A stretch of 64,000 nt of DNA from an uncultured Collinsella sp. (GCA_900546825.1 UREE01000002.1:1-64000); one strand, 5' to 3'. Counted from the first letter of the stretch, positions 8,926-19,855 are shown. Notes: generated by a model not told the origin, from the letters alone. Numbers and translations: made by a program.

Positions 8926-9570
8926 CTACTCAAACGCAACGTCAACATTGACGTCATCGCCGCATAAGGCTTTGACCTGTTTTTCGATAAGGGCGCAGGC
9001 TCTATCATCAGATTCTTGGAGCATATTGCTTTCCTTGACCTTCTTGGTCTGCTCTTTCTTTGCCTGTTTCAATAACGTGTTTAGATCATCCGTGCTTACT
9101 TGATTCCAGTTAAGAAAGCCATTGTCCTCAACATATTTCTTAAGCGTATTGGGGTCTGTCGAGAACGAGGTGATCTCCGAGTGAGGCAGTATAACCTTTA
9201 CGCTCTTGACCTCTGAATTCTTATCGGCCATATTAGCCCGTACGATTGTAACCTTCATCTTATCGGCATCGATCCCGATGTCAGCTTTGCCGTCAATCGT
9301 TGCGACATATCGCTTAGACGTAAAGGGGTTTTCCCACCCAAGCGGATTGCCCGCCTCATCAATTGAAAGCAGCTGGGTGAAGTTGTACTCGTACGTCACG
9401 AGCTTAACGACTGGCGTGATCTCCTCGCGAATCGAATCATCGCTGATCGTTGTAGGATTACGCGTCAATGACATCCAGATACCCCAGGCAACCGCTAGAA
9501 CCGTAACAACGACTAACCCGCCAAAGGCAACCTTTTGCGGTATCGTTGTAAGAAATTTTGTTTTTGCCAT
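8926..9570 (-). CDS. membrane-anchored DUF4230-like protein
   Basis: A 214-residue protein with one N-terminal membrane helix (about 13-32, VAFGGLVVVTVLAVAWGIW) and an outside domain. The segment around TPVVKLVTYEYNFTQLL and the later KVILPHSEITSFSTD resemble DUF4230 proteins, which have no assigned function. The C-terminus is charged and probably helical (LLKQAKKEQTKKVKES). It belongs to the same-strand set 10527-7712 of the accessory block. The family call is from memory of its pattern and is moderate. Confidence 0.7.
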   Translation of the reverse strand: MAKTKFLTTIPQKVAFGGLVVVTVLAVAWGIWMSLTRNPTTISDDSIREEITPVVKLVTYEYNFTQLLSIDEAGNPLGWENPFTSKRYVATIDGKADIGIDADKMKVTIVRANMADKNSEVKSVKVILPHSEITSFSTDPNTLKKYVEDNGFLNWNQVSTDDLNTLLKQAKKEQTKKVKESNMLQESDDRACALIEKQVKALCGDDVNVDVAFE

Positions 9571-9714
9571 CCTGTTTCACCTTTCCTTTATTGCCCCGAC
9601 GTTCCCATCATCTTCCAGCGCGAGCATGATGGCACGAATCATTCCGTCAACGGCTCAATGCAAAGCGCGACCGTTCAAAGAAAACGGCCGCGCTTTCTTT
9701 TCAATTCCCGCGAA

Positions 9715-10527
9715 CTATTCCTTGACGCTGTAACCCGACACCGTCGGCGCAAGCCTCGAGGCGTCAACCTCGCTCATTACCTCAAACTTCACCTTCTCGC
9801 CAGGCGCCCAGGCAGATGTATCTGCGTAGCATTCTTCCGCCCTCACACCATCGGCATCGTAAAGGGCAACGTTTAGATAAACGTTTTCGAACGATATGTC
9901 AGAGGTATTTTCGACGATTGCGGTGTACGTATAGAGACCGTAGCCATCATCACTTTTCTCAAAATTCGCCGATGAGAGCAAACCGTTGATAACCTCATCG
10001 TTATGCGTCTTCTCCTCTACGGTCCTACCGTTCTTAATTAGCTCGTCAAACTCATCTTGATACTCGTCATCGACTGTTAAGTCATATCGATCGACCAGTT
10101 TCTTAAGCTGTGCGGATCGTGCGTCGTAGGCCTTTTCCCATTCCTCGTAGTACTTAGGATCAGATTCCGCATACTTCTTGGTAACATCAAGCTGATTGTC
10201 AAGCAGGTTGAGATAGGCGATGACATCTTCCTGCATCTTAGCGTCTTTAAAAGGCGCCTTTTTGAGTTCTTTGTCGTTATCGATCTCGGTTTTAATTATC
10301 TCTTTTCGCACTTTATTCGAGCTTAGATCAGCATCTTCTCCAAGCGATTCGATATAATCCGACCGCTTTTGATAACCTTGAGCAATCACAGCCATTGCAC
10401 GGTCATCGGCATAATCAGGTTCATCATTTTTCTTCTCAGACTGCAAACAGCCGCTCAGCAGAAGCGCCCCACAAAACACCATCGCAAATAGCGCGGTCAC
10501 CAGAGCCATTCCATAACGCCTTTTCAT
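9715..10527 (-). CDS. lipoprotein with C-terminal FxLYD-like domain
   Basis: A 270-residue predicted lipoprotein. MKRRYGMALVTALF leads into a lipobox LLSGC near residue 26. The middle is charged and helical (about 40-170). The C-terminal 80 residues resemble an FxLYD domain (YTAIVENTSDISFENVYLNV, later APGEKVKFEV). The ATG at 10527 is preceded by GGAGGAC; the longer frame from 10683 lacks a signal peptide at its start. It is probably the first gene of the run that continues with the DUF4230-like protein, so the block may encode a small cell-surface assembly. Function unknown. Confidence 0.75.
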   Translation of the reverse strand: MKRRYGMALVTALFAMVFCGALLLSGCLQSEKKNDEPDYADDRAMAVIAQGYQKRSDYIESLGEDADLSSNKVRKEIIKTEIDNDKELKKAPFKDAKMQEDVIAYLNLLDNQLDVTKKYAESDPKYYEEWEKAYDARSAQLKKLVDRYDLTVDDEYQDEFDELIKNGRTVEEKTHNDEVINGLLSSANFEKSDDGYGLYTYTAIVENTSDISFENVYLNVALYDADGVRAEECYADTSAWAPGEKVKFEVMSEVDASRLAPTVSGYSVKE

Positions 10528-10692
10528 TTCGTCCTCCTTTAAATACAAAACAAAACACGATATATAGCCCTCGTCAAAAAGCAGACGAATTGGCAACGCG
10601 GTGGCACTATTTGGTTCAAGGGCGTGAACTGGATAAACATCGAGGGAAGGAGTGGGCTCTGTGTAATTAACTCCCCTCGTCAAAATGTCTAG

Positions 10693-11328
10693 CTAAAGAG
10701 GACGAGCAGACGACAAACGGTCAAAACTGGTCGCGTCCGCCCGTCTCCAACGATCGAACGTCGAGACGCTGACGTTCAAAAGCGCAGCAGCCTCTCGCCT
10801 CGTAACCTCTCCCCCTTCGAATAATTTGATGACATCGCGATAGCTATCTGGGCGTTCGAATGCCGGCCTTCCAAATTTCACGCCACGCAAACGCGCCGAC
10901 GCGATGCCCTCCGCCTGGCGTTGCTTGATGTTTTCGCGCTCTAGCTGCGCCACATAGCTCAAGATTTGAAGAACCAGATCCGCCATGAACGTTCCCGTAA
11001 TGCCATCAGGCTGCTCGCGCGTATCGAGCAATGGCATATCAAGCACCACGATGGCAGCATTCCTATCCACCGTGATGCGTCGCCACTCATCGAGGACTTC
11101 ACGATAATTGCGGCCCAAACGATCGATACTTTTGATCACGAGAACGTCGCCTTCGCGCAGCCTGCGAAGAAGACGCTGGTACTGGGGACGCTTAAAGTCC
11201 TTACCGCTTGCCTTGTCAGCATAAATCTGGCTCCGTTGCACGGGAAACCTTGCCAGCGCGTCTAATTGGCGGCCCAGGTTCTGGTCTGCGGAAGAGACAC
11301 GCGCATACCCAAAGATTCGATTGTCCAT
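10693..11328 (-). CDS. serine recombinase (resolvase/invertase family)
   Basis: A 211-residue small serine recombinase. The N-terminal YARVSSADQN contains the nucleophile (Ser12 by family alignment). DRLGRNYREVLDEW and the YVAQLERENIKQRQAEGI helix are family hallmarks, and a C-terminal helix-turn-helix (TRREAAALLNVSVSTFDRW) binds DNA. Length matches resolvases and invertases rather than large integrases. It sits beside an inverted repeat at 11400-11440 that could be its crossover site, and next to the unusual gene block 7712-10527, which it may have mobilised. Ribosome site AGGGG precedes the ATG. Confidence 0.92.
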   Translation of the reverse strand: MDNRIFGYARVSSADQNLGRQLDALARFPVQRSQIYADKASGKDFKRPQYQRLLRRLREGDVLVIKSIDRLGRNYREVLDEWRRITVDRNAAIVVLDMPLLDTREQPDGITGTFMADLVLQILSYVAQLERENIKQRQAEGIASARLRGVKFGRPAFERPDSYRDVIKLFEGGEVTRREAAALLNVSVSTFDRWRRADATSFDRLSSARPL

Positions 11329-11399
11329 AATTGCCCCTATCGGCTGCCTCTTGGCAGCATCAGCTCAAGCGAGAGCCCACTCACTATAGGGCGTGCAAA

Positions 11400-11440
11400 T
11401 TTCGCGAATGGGTTGAGGCCATTTTGACCCTCACGCGAAA
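11400..11440. repeat. inverted repeat upstream of the recombinase, possible crossover site
   Basis: TTTCGCG (11400-11406) and CGCGAAA (11434-11440) face each other, with an inner GGGTTGAGG/CCCTC pair. The spacing is compatible with a recombinase binding site or operator. This is inference from position. Confidence 0.35.
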
Positions 11441-11482
11441 ACTGTTCAAGCGCCATGCCGACAGATGCTGGCTTTAACGGGA

Positions 11483-11513
11483 ATGTGACAAAGGGACAGT
11501 CCCTTTGTCACAT
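11483..11513. repeat. Family A palindrome, copy 2
   Basis: Same 31-nt palindrome as at 7523 with an A at the centre. It lies five bases past the stop of the UvrA-like gene and marks the right edge of the accessory block. Confidence 0.95.
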
Positions 11514-11517
11514 TCGG

Positions 11518-14010
<2,493 letters not shown>

Positions 14011-14032
14011 CGCTCCCCTTCCTGTTAATCGA

Positions 14033-14063
14033 ATGTGACAAAGGGACAGTCCCTCATGCCACA
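14033..14063. repeat. Family A palindrome, copy 3 (degenerate right arm)
   Basis: The left arm is intact; the right arm reads CCCTCATGCCACAT. It ends directly at the TAA of the AAA ATPase gene (14064-14066) and lies upstream of the UvrA-like start. Confidence 0.85.
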
Positions 14064-15182
14064 TTACTCGTGCCATAAAATGCGATCGCGAATGTACTCG
14101 CCCAGCATAGGCACGCTAAACCGGACGAGGCCGTATCCGGCAGCCTCGATGACGCGCTCGCGAATCAGGCTTGCGCGATATTTACTCGCCCAGCTCTGGG
14201 TGCGGTCGCAGCGCTCAATGATATCCGCCATGCGCGTCGGCTTGCCCTCGTCAACCGCCATAGCCTCGATAAAAAGGCGCTGTGGGGTGCGCAGCCCGTA
14301 ATACAGAGGCGCGTCAACCGCTTCGTAGAACTCAGAGACGGCATCCGCATGGCCATCCTCGACATCGCGCCTTTCAATGACTTGCGAGCCACGCCGGACA
14401 GCAGACCGCCACATGTAATATCCCACCAGCTGAACCATATAGGGATGCCCCATGCTCTTGTGCGCTGCAAGGTCCGCCGTCTCCGCATCAACGGAAAGGC
14501 CGGCGTACTCGATCGTCTGGACATATGAATCGCGCACCTTGGGCAAAGAAATCGCCCCCAGCGTACGCTGCTGGGCACGCCGCAAAAACGTCACGCTCGG
14601 CTCTTCGAGCAGATCGTCAACCATGCTGGGCAAGCCGGCAAACACCAGCGCAAGACCACGCTGGTCGCCATCGGGCAAGCCCGTGGCATCCTGATCTCCG
14701 AGCACCTGCTGATAGAGAACAGCGAGAGCCGCCAGTTCCTCGATAGACGCAGATTGAGCCTCGTCGATCGCAAACAGAATACCCTTGCTTGGGCCGAGTT
14801 TCTTGAGACGTTCGTTGACCAGCCCTCGCAACGTCTCGCCTTTTGCCCGCGCCGCCTCAACCGACATCCGTCCAAACGATGGGCCAAACTCCATTGACGT
14901 CACAACGGGCTTATTCGAGCGGAGTGCGTCGGCCAAGCGGTCGCATAAACCAAGCGAAGCGGTATCGGAGACAACCGCCCATCCGCGCTCGCTGGCCAGA
15001 CGTTGCAGCTCCCGCAGGAGAACTGTTTTGCCACAGCCGCGGTTTCCTGTAATGAGCATGAGTCTGCCCGGCGCTCCGGCACCGTTATCGAGCCCTTCCT
15101 CAAAATCTTCGATGACCGACTCGCGACCGATGAGTATCGGAGGCCGCTTACCAGCCGTTGGCTTAAAGGGATTTGGATTCAT
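14064..15182 (-). CDS. AAA ATPase (Orc1/Cdc6-like fold), function unknown
   Basis: A 372-residue ATPase. The Walker A is GNRGCGKT near residue 46, Walker B is FAIDEAQ near residue 140, and a winged-helix-like C-terminal region (about 290-372) follows. The pattern matches STAND/Orc1-Cdc6-like ATPases (AAA_16 type), which occur in regulators and defence proteins alike. No membrane segment is seen. It lies between the UvrA-like and TetM-like genes on the same strand, each junction marked by a family A palindrome. Three 10-bp direct repeats sit upstream of its start. Role unknown. Confidence 0.8.
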   Translation of the reverse strand: MNPNPFKPTAGKRPPILIGRESVIEDFEEGLDNGAGAPGRLMLITGNRGCGKTVLLRELQRLASERGWAVVSDTASLGLCDRLADALRSNKPVVTSMEFGPSFGRMSVEAARAKGETLRGLVNERLKKLGPSKGILFAIDEAQSASIEELAALAVLYQQVLGDQDATGLPDGDQRGLALVFAGLPSMVDDLLEEPSVTFLRRAQQRTLGAISLPKVRDSYVQTIEYAGLSVDAETADLAAHKSMGHPYMVQLVGYYMWRSAVRRGSQVIERRDVEDGHADAVSEFYEAVDAPLYYGLRTPQRLFIEAMAVDEGKPTRMADIIERCDRTQSWASKYRASLIRERVIEAAGYGLVRFSVPMLGEYIRDRILWHE

Positions 15183-15214
15183 GTCGGCCTCCTCGGATTG
15201 GCAAAGGCTAGCAA

Positions 15215-15249
15215 TAGTTATACCAACTTATACCGAGTTATACCAACTG
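15215..15249. promoter_or_regulatory. three 10-bp direct repeats (TTATACC) upstream of the AAA ATPase
   Basis: TTATACC occurs at 15218, 15228 and 15238, exactly ten bases apart (GTTATACCAA, CTTATACCGA, GTTATACCAA). Read on the minus strand this gives repeated GGTATAA, which can overlap a -10 box. One-turn spacing suggests cooperative regulator binding on one face of the DNA. Confidence 0.45.
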
Positions 15250-15250
15250 A

Positions 15251-15281
15251 ATGTGACAAAGGAGCTGTCACTTTGTCACAT
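15251..15281. repeat. Family A palindrome, copy 4
   Basis: A slightly diverged copy (arms ATGTGACAAAGGAGC and GTCACTTTGTCACAT). It overlaps the end of the TetM-like gene and supplies its final ATG TGA. Confidence 0.9.
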
Positions 15282-17279
15282 GTGGCCGAAAAATTCCGCG
15301 TCGGCGGGGCGATAGGGGCGGAAGGTGGCGGGGTCGATCTTTACGTGTGCCGCGGCGGGCACGTCGTACCATTTGACCGTATAGCCGGCGCCGTGGGCGC
15401 AAAAGACCGAATCGGGCGTGTTGGGCAGATCGGCCTCGGGCTCATAGGCGGCCGCCTCGATGACGCGCTCGGCATCATGGCAAGCCGCATAACCGGCGAA
15501 CTCCAGGTACAGATGTCCGCGGCCGCTCGTGTAGGCAGCCACCTCCAGCGCGTAATCCTGCACCTCGGATGCCGGCACGCGACCCACAAGCTTCGCCCGG
15601 TCGCCCGCCATCGCCGGCGGCTCGTACTCGGCGCCCATGCGCGTGACATCCGAAAGCGCCCTGCCCACGCAATCTCCCGGCACCTCGAGCTCAAAGTGGT
15701 ACCACGGCTCCAACAGCACCGCCGCGCCCGCCTCGCGTGCCCGCATCAAACCCTGACGAATCGCGCGGTACGTGGCCTGACGAAAATCACCGCCCTCGGT
15801 GTGTTTGGCATGTGCACGGCCACCCGTAAGCGTAATGCGCACATCGGTGATGGGCGAGCCGGTCAGCACACCCAGGTGATCGCGCTCCATGGCGTTGGTG
15901 AGTGCCAGGCGCTGCCAGTTCAGATCGAGCTCGTCGGTCGAGGCAACGGTACCAAATTGCACGCCCGAGCCCGCTGGCAGCGGCTCCAGGCGCAGGTGCA
16001 CCTCGGCGTAATGACGCAGCGGTTCAAAATGGCCCACACCCTCGACCGGCTGCGAGATCGTCTCCTTATAGAGAATGCCGCCGGGCACAAACTCAATCGA
16101 AAGGCCAAAGCGATCGGCCAATACCCGCTGCACGACCTCGAGCTGCACGGCGCCCATCAACTGCAAATGGATCTGCTCAAGATGCGTATTCCAGCTTACG
16201 CCGAGCATGAGATCTTCGTCCGCCAGCTCAGTCAGCGCTTTGAACACCGTATGGACATCGTGTTCGCCCGGCAGCACCGTATAGGTGAGGACGGGCGCAA
16301 TGACGGGCGCATCGCCCGCGGGCTCCGCGCCCAGGGCGTCCCCTGGGCGAACGTGCGCAAGACCCGTCACGGCACAAATACCGCCAGCAGCAACTTCTTG
16401 CGCAAGCTCATACTTCTCGCCGTTATAGATGCGTACCTGATCGACCTTCTGCTCCCATGCCTCGATACCGGAGCGCCCCTCGATCATCTGTTTTGCACGT
16501 AGCGTGCCGCCGGTCACTTTAACCCAAGCCAAGCGCTCGCCGCGAACGCCTCGGCTGACACGATAGACACGCGCGGCGAACTCCGGGGCCCACGCCTGTT
16601 CACGCATCAGCGTGCACATGCCATCCAGCAGCTCGCCCACGCCCTGGTCCTTAAGCGCCGAGCCGGCAAAGCAAGGAAAGAGCCTGCGCTCGGCAACCAT
16701 GCGCGAAAGCGTTGCGACGGAAAGCTCGCCTGTCTCAAGAAACTCCTCGAGGGCCGCCTCGTCCAACGCGGCAGCGTCCTCCCAAGCGGCACCGCCCGTC
16801 AGCAGTTCGTTGGCATCCAGACAGCCCTCGGAAAGACGCTGCCCAAGTTGCGTCAGTAAAACATCGCGGCCGGGATTCTCCAAATCGATTTTGTTGATAA
16901 AGACAAACGTCGGGATGCCATAGCGCGCAAGCAGGCGCCACAAGGTTTCGGTGTGTCCCTGCACGCCGTCGTTGGCGCCCACAACCAAAATCGCGTAGTC
17001 GAGCGCACGCAATGTGCGCTCTGCCTCGGCAGAAAAATCGACATGCCCCGGTGCATCCACGAGCATGACGTGGGCATCTCCGTGGTCGAGCACGGCCTGC
17101 GACGAGAAAATCGTGATGCCGCGCTCGCGTTCGATAGCGTTGGTATCCAGGTGCGAGTCGCCGTCGTCCACACGGCCGCGCTTGCGAATGCGACCTGCGT
17201 TGAACAGCATGGCCTCGGCCAGCGTAGTCTTGCCGGCATCGACATGCGCCAAGATTCCAACGACCGCTTGCTTCGACAT
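15276..17279 (-). CDS. TetM-like ribosome-protection/EF-G-type GTPase
   Basis: A 667-residue translational GTPase of the TetM/TetO/EF-G superfamily. G1 is AHVDAGKTT near the N-terminus, the switch region contains ERERGITIFSS, G3 is DAPGHVDF and G4 is NKID. The C-terminal EF-G-like domains follow (for example YHFELEVPGD). Length agrees with ribosome-protection proteins. The chromosomal setting and divergence from the Tet(M) I remember suggest an intrinsic relative; tetracycline resistance cannot be claimed. The ATG at 17279 follows AGGAGAG. Its last two codons lie in a repeated palindrome. Confidence 0.87.
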   Translation of the reverse strand: MSKQAVVGILAHVDAGKTTLAEAMLFNAGRIRKRGRVDDGDSHLDTNAIERERGITIFSSQAVLDHGDAHVMLVDAPGHVDFSAEAERTLRALDYAILVVGANDGVQGHTETLWRLLARYGIPTFVFINKIDLENPGRDVLLTQLGQRLSEGCLDANELLTGGAAWEDAAALDEAALEEFLETGELSVATLSRMVAERRLFPCFAGSALKDQGVGELLDGMCTLMREQAWAPEFAARVYRVSRGVRGERLAWVKVTGGTLRAKQMIEGRSGIEAWEQKVDQVRIYNGEKYELAQEVAAGGICAVTGLAHVRPGDALGAEPAGDAPVIAPVLTYTVLPGEHDVHTVFKALTELADEDLMLGVSWNTHLEQIHLQLMGAVQLEVVQRVLADRFGLSIEFVPGGILYKETISQPVEGVGHFEPLRHYAEVHLRLEPLPAGSGVQFGTVASTDELDLNWQRLALTNAMERDHLGVLTGSPITDVRITLTGGRAHAKHTEGGDFRQATYRAIRQGLMRAREAGAAVLLEPWYHFELEVPGDCVGRALSDVTRMGAEYEPPAMAGDRAKLVGRVPASEVQDYALEVAAYTSGRGHLYLEFAGYAACHDAERVIEAAAYEPEADLPNTPDSVFCAHGAGYTVKWYDVPAAAHVKIDPATFRPYRPADAEFFGHM

Positions 17280-17584
17280 GGCTCTCCTCTTATTGCAAGC
17301 CCATCGCACGTGGCAACGGGCACCCTCGTTCCACACTGGATGATACAATTTACGGGCCGGCGGGCGAAGCGGGCCCTATCCCCCGACCGAGCTCATCGCC
17401 CCGCGTTGCCGCGCGGCGATTTTCGTAGGTTCGCGCCTTGCGAAAGCCGGCACCTCCCCTTTTTGTCTGCCCTGGTTCATCTGGGACAGTAACAACGCGA
17501 GCCTCACAACAACGCGTTTTACCAAAAATGGCCCCACTCGGGGCCATTTTCATTTCGATGAAACGCTGGTATATGACTCGGCCC
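17280..17584. other. intergenic region with one terminator
   Basis: Between the TetM-like gene and the GNAT gene I see no credible gene. It holds the TetM-like ribosome site and leader, and a stem-loop at 17525-17550. Open frames here are shadows. Confidence 0.6.
17525..17550 (-). terminator. terminator after the GNAT gene
   Basis: AAAATGGCCCC pairs perfectly with GGGGCCATTTT around a four-base loop. The flanking A and T runs let it act in either direction; it lies 35 bp past the GNAT stop. Confidence 0.75.
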
Positions 17585-18073
17585 TTATGCCTCGCGCAGC
17601 CAGTCAAACGCAACACGCGGCGTGCCGTCCGACACATACACGACGCCGGCGCGCTCGAACCCCGCCTTCATGCTCGCGCCCTGCATGGGCAGGTTGTCCG
17701 CGTGCGTGTCGATACGCAGATGGCCCGCGCGCTCCTTGGCAAAGGCAAACATTGCAGCCGCGATACCGTGCACGGTGCCGTCGGACGCCACGCGATGCAG
17801 CACGGCATACGGAGTGTCGCTACGCCATTGACCGTCCTCGATGACGTCATAGCACTCGTCCGGGCCCGGCAAAAAGGCAAACGTCGCCACCACGCGACCG
17901 TCGACTTCGCACACATAGCTGCCACCGGCGGCGATATCGGCAGTCAGTTGCTCGGCCGAAGGCGTACCCTCGGGCCACTGCGTGGTGTTGCCATGCGCAC
18001 GCATAAAGGCGCGGGCCGCGTCATAGATAGCCATGACGGCGGGAATGTCGGTATCGAGGGTTTTTCTGATCAT
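17585..18073 (-). CDS. GNAT-family N-acetyltransferase
   Basis: A 162-residue acetyltransferase with the GNAT layout: an N-terminal IRKTLDTDIPAVMAIYDAAR helix, central strands around YVCEVDGRVVATFAF, and RIDTHADNLPMQ followed by GFERAGVVYV near the C-terminus. It transfers an acetyl group from acetyl-CoA to an unidentified amine. A GTG at 18076 immediately precedes the ATG at 18073; both are possible starts, with GAGG upstream. An inverted repeat at 18095-18125 lies in the intergenic region shared with the divergent zinc-ribbon gene. Confidence 0.85.
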   Translation of the reverse strand: MIRKTLDTDIPAVMAIYDAARAFMRAHGNTTQWPEGTPSAEQLTADIAAGGSYVCEVDGRVVATFAFLPGPDECYDVIEDGQWRSDTPYAVLHRVASDGTVHGIAAAMFAFAKERAGHLRIDTHADNLPMQGASMKAGFERAGVVYVSDGTPRVAFDWLREA

Positions 18074-18094
18074 CACGCGGCGACCTCACGTTTA

Positions 18095-18125
18095 TTGGTA
18101 TCACTTTGATTGAGCAATGATACCA
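18095..18125. promoter_or_regulatory. inverted repeat TGGTATCA-N14-TGATACCA
   Basis: Perfect 8-bp arms separated by 14 bases lie between two divergent genes. It could be an operator for either, or a small hairpin. Confidence 0.4.
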
Positions 18126-18150
18126 GCGTTTGAAGAGGGGCGCGAAGCAG

Positions 18151-18447
18151 ATGGGGAGCAAAAAGCGAGCCGCCTGGTCAAAGGCAAAGAGCGAGTTTTT
18201 GGGCGCTGCCACCGGCGGCGATATGAGCGATCTGTTTGCGCGCGAAGACGAGCGCCGCGACGCACTAGACGCCGAGCGCGATGAAGCCTGGCGCTACAAG
18301 TCGTGCGAACGCAAAAACCGTTACGACACGCGCGCCGAGGCCGAGGCAGTTATGGCCGACTGCGAAAACCGCGGGCGGCGCGGCCTTGCCTGCTACAAAT
18401 GCGAATACTGCGGCGGATGGCATCTGACGTCGCACCCCTGGAAATAG
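18151..18447 (+). CDS. small zinc-ribbon-like protein
   Basis: A 98-residue basic protein. The first half is charged and helical; the C-terminal part has a metal-ribbon look: SCERKNRYDTRAEAEAVM, then YKCEYCGGWHLTSHP. The CxxCGGWHLT ending is a recurrent motif in small actinobacterial and phage proteins of unknown role. The ATG at 18151 is favoured by GAGGGG ten bases upstream; a TTG at 18130 is in frame but lacks a site. It is divergent from the GNAT gene and convergent with rsmJ. Confidence 0.75.
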   Translation: MGSKKRAAWSKAKSEFLGAATGGDMSDLFAREDERRDALDAERDEAWRYKSCERKNRYDTRAEAEAVMADCENRGRRGLACYKCEYCGGWHLTSHPWK

Positions 18448-18495
18448 GCCCCGCATCGGCACGGCGCTGGCGAAGCGCCGGCCATCGCACGCAAG

Positions 18496-19200
18496 CTACA
18501 GGCGCGGCGGCACCAAAACATCGTAACGAACGGCCTTGCCCGCAAGTTGATAGCTCGGCTTAACGCCGGCAAGCAGCGGGCCCTTTACCGGCCGCTTGAT
18601 AACGACCTTGCGCGGACGTACCGCAAGCGCAGCCTCGACCAGCGTCCCCTCATCGGCGCACGGCTGCTCCAAATGGTGCAAGAGCTGGAACTTCTTTTTA
18701 ACCGCCGCGCTCTTGGTACGCTCGGGAAACATGGGATCCAGATACACCACATCGGGAGCCGCGAGCTCACCGCGCTCGACTAGCTCAGCCGTATGGCGAA
18801 GGCCGGCAATGCTGTCCTCGCCCGCATGTAAGCGCATACGCGCCACGGCAGCCGCAAGCGCCGGATCATCTGCCGCGCGATCCAGGGCATCCTGAAGGAG
18901 CGCCGCGATCACGCAGTCCTGTTCATACAGATCGACGGTAAAGCCCGCTGCCGCCATCAGCAGCGAATCCTCGCCAAAGCCTGCCGTGGCGTCAATCGCC
19001 CATGGCTGCTCGATGCCTTTTGTGCGCGCAGCCTTCACCAGTAGCTCTTGCTGCAAACGGCCCTGCTTGAGCCGTGGAAGCATGCGGCCAAAATCGGCAC
19101 GCAACTCCATCGTGCCGTCGGTGAGCGTGAGGCCCTCGGGCTTCCCAATCAGCCCAAGCCCCGCGGCCCGAGCAACAGAAAAGGGATCAACGACGCCCAT
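18496..19200 (-). CDS. rsmJ: 16S rRNA (guanine-1516-N2)-methyltransferase RsmJ
   Basis: A 234-residue class I methyltransferase of the RsmJ (YhiQ) family. The SAM-binding loop is DATAGFGEDSLLMAAAG, and the catalytic-region motif VVYLDPMFPERTKSAAVKKK is nearly diagnostic, followed by KVVIKRPVKGPLLAG. It modifies one guanine of 16S rRNA in the small subunit. The ATG at 19200 follows AAGGAG; the GTG at 19206 is too close to that site. Length is typical. Confidence 0.92.
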   Translation of the reverse strand: MGVVDPFSVARAAGLGLIGKPEGLTLTDGTMELRADFGRMLPRLKQGRLQQELLVKAARTKGIEQPWAIDATAGFGEDSLLMAAAGFTVDLYEQDCVIAALLQDALDRAADDPALAAAVARMRLHAGEDSIAGLRHTAELVERGELAAPDVVYLDPMFPERTKSAAVKKKFQLLHHLEQPCADEGTLVEAALAVRPRKVVIKRPVKGPLLAGVKPSYQLAGKAVRYDVLVPPRL

Positions 19201-19263
19201 GGGCACTCCTTAACAAGCAAAACGGATACGCGGGCGCCGTTGGTGTCGGCACCCAACCGTCCG

Positions 19264-19407
19264 CTATTGTCCCACATGCGACATGGCCCACAACATCCCA
19301 ATGCAAAGCACCGCCATCAATCCCGTGCACACGGCAGCGATCATGGAATCGCTCATGCGCCTTCCCAACGACCGCGGCTCACGCGCTTGCCCTGTTCCAT
19401 ACATCAT
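19264..19407 (-). CDS. small single-span membrane protein, 47 codons
   Basis: An unlisted small gene starting ATG ATG at 19407 with a strong GGAGGAG three bases upstream and ending TAG at 19264. The product begins with a basic segment (MMYGTGQAREPRSLGRRM) and has one hydrophobic helix (IAAVCTGLMAVLCIGMLW), the layout of a small membrane peptide with a cytosolic N-terminus. It lies 63 bp upstream of rsmJ on the same strand and could be its leader gene. No family recognised. Confidence 0.55.
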   Translation of the reverse strand: MMYGTGQAREPRSLGRRMSDSMIAAVCTGLMAVLCIGMLWAMSHVGQ

Positions 19408-19548
19408 GGCTCCTCCTTAGACCAACTCCTTGTTACGCCCTCATCATCGCAGCGCCGCACATGAGCTGCCATCGATTTGACTTACGCCCAGCTTTCCTTT
19501 TTGAAAGGTTGGACCGTGCAGGCCCCAAGCGCTTTCAGGCGCATGCTT

Positions 19549-19668
19549 ACCCTTCCCGCTCTCGGCGGCAGCGTCGTTAACACCGGTACCTTTGTCATCG
19601 TGGTGTACGAGCCGTTCTTTGTTCAGCAGGCTCACGCCGTTAAGGCCGAGAACAAGGATCGCCTGTAG
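19549..19668 (+). pseudogene. decayed C-terminal copy of the small membrane protein at 25733
   Basis: The last 40 codons (ending FFVQQAHAVKAENKDRL) closely match the end of the intact gene at 25733-26134 (FFIQQAHDIKAENKDRL). Upstream of about 19549 similarity is lost: the frame from 19477 reads through unrelated sequence and no start-proximal half is present. It is the left part of a roughly 300-bp duplicated segment that continues through a terminator, a palindrome and a fragment of rlmA. Confidence 0.75.
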
Positions 19669-19707
19669 GCACCCATCTCCCACAGCCCCCTGCAATCAAG
19701 CAACTAA

Positions 19708-19743
19708 AAAGGGCCGATCGCGTTACTGCGCGATCGGCCCTTT
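19708..19743 (+). terminator. duplicated terminator
   Basis: A 15-bp stem (AAAGGGCCGATCGCG and its complement) around a six-base loop. It matches the terminator at 26173-26208, but here its stem is perfect. Confidence 0.75.
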
Positions 19744-19757
19744 ACGTTTGCCCAGAT

Positions 19758-19796
19758 AAAACCTGCCAAAACAAACCTGTCCCTTTTTGGCAGGTT
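19758..19796. repeat. Family C palindrome, copy 1
   Basis: AAACCTGCCAAAA and the facing TTTTTGGCAGGTT enclose a centre containing CCTGTCCC. It is duplicated at 26223-26261 as part of the larger copy. Confidence 0.85.
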
Positions 19797-19797
19797 G

Positions 19798-19855
19798 TTA
19801 GCTGTGGCGGTACTCGGCGATGATGAAGTCGGTATCGGTCTGAAGGGTGTCCAGG
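19798..19855 (-). pseudogene. 3' fragment of rlmA
   Basis: The last 18 codons plus stop of the RlmA-type gene (LDTLQTDTDFIIAEYRHS) are present, with one residue change from the intact copy at 26263. Sequence similarity ends abruptly at 19855, the counterpart of 26320. Confidence 0.8.

Noticed and set aside
15276..17279. Acquired tetracycline-resistance gene
   Set aside because: The family is right, but there is no mobile-element context and composition matches the neighbours, so I call it only TetM-like.
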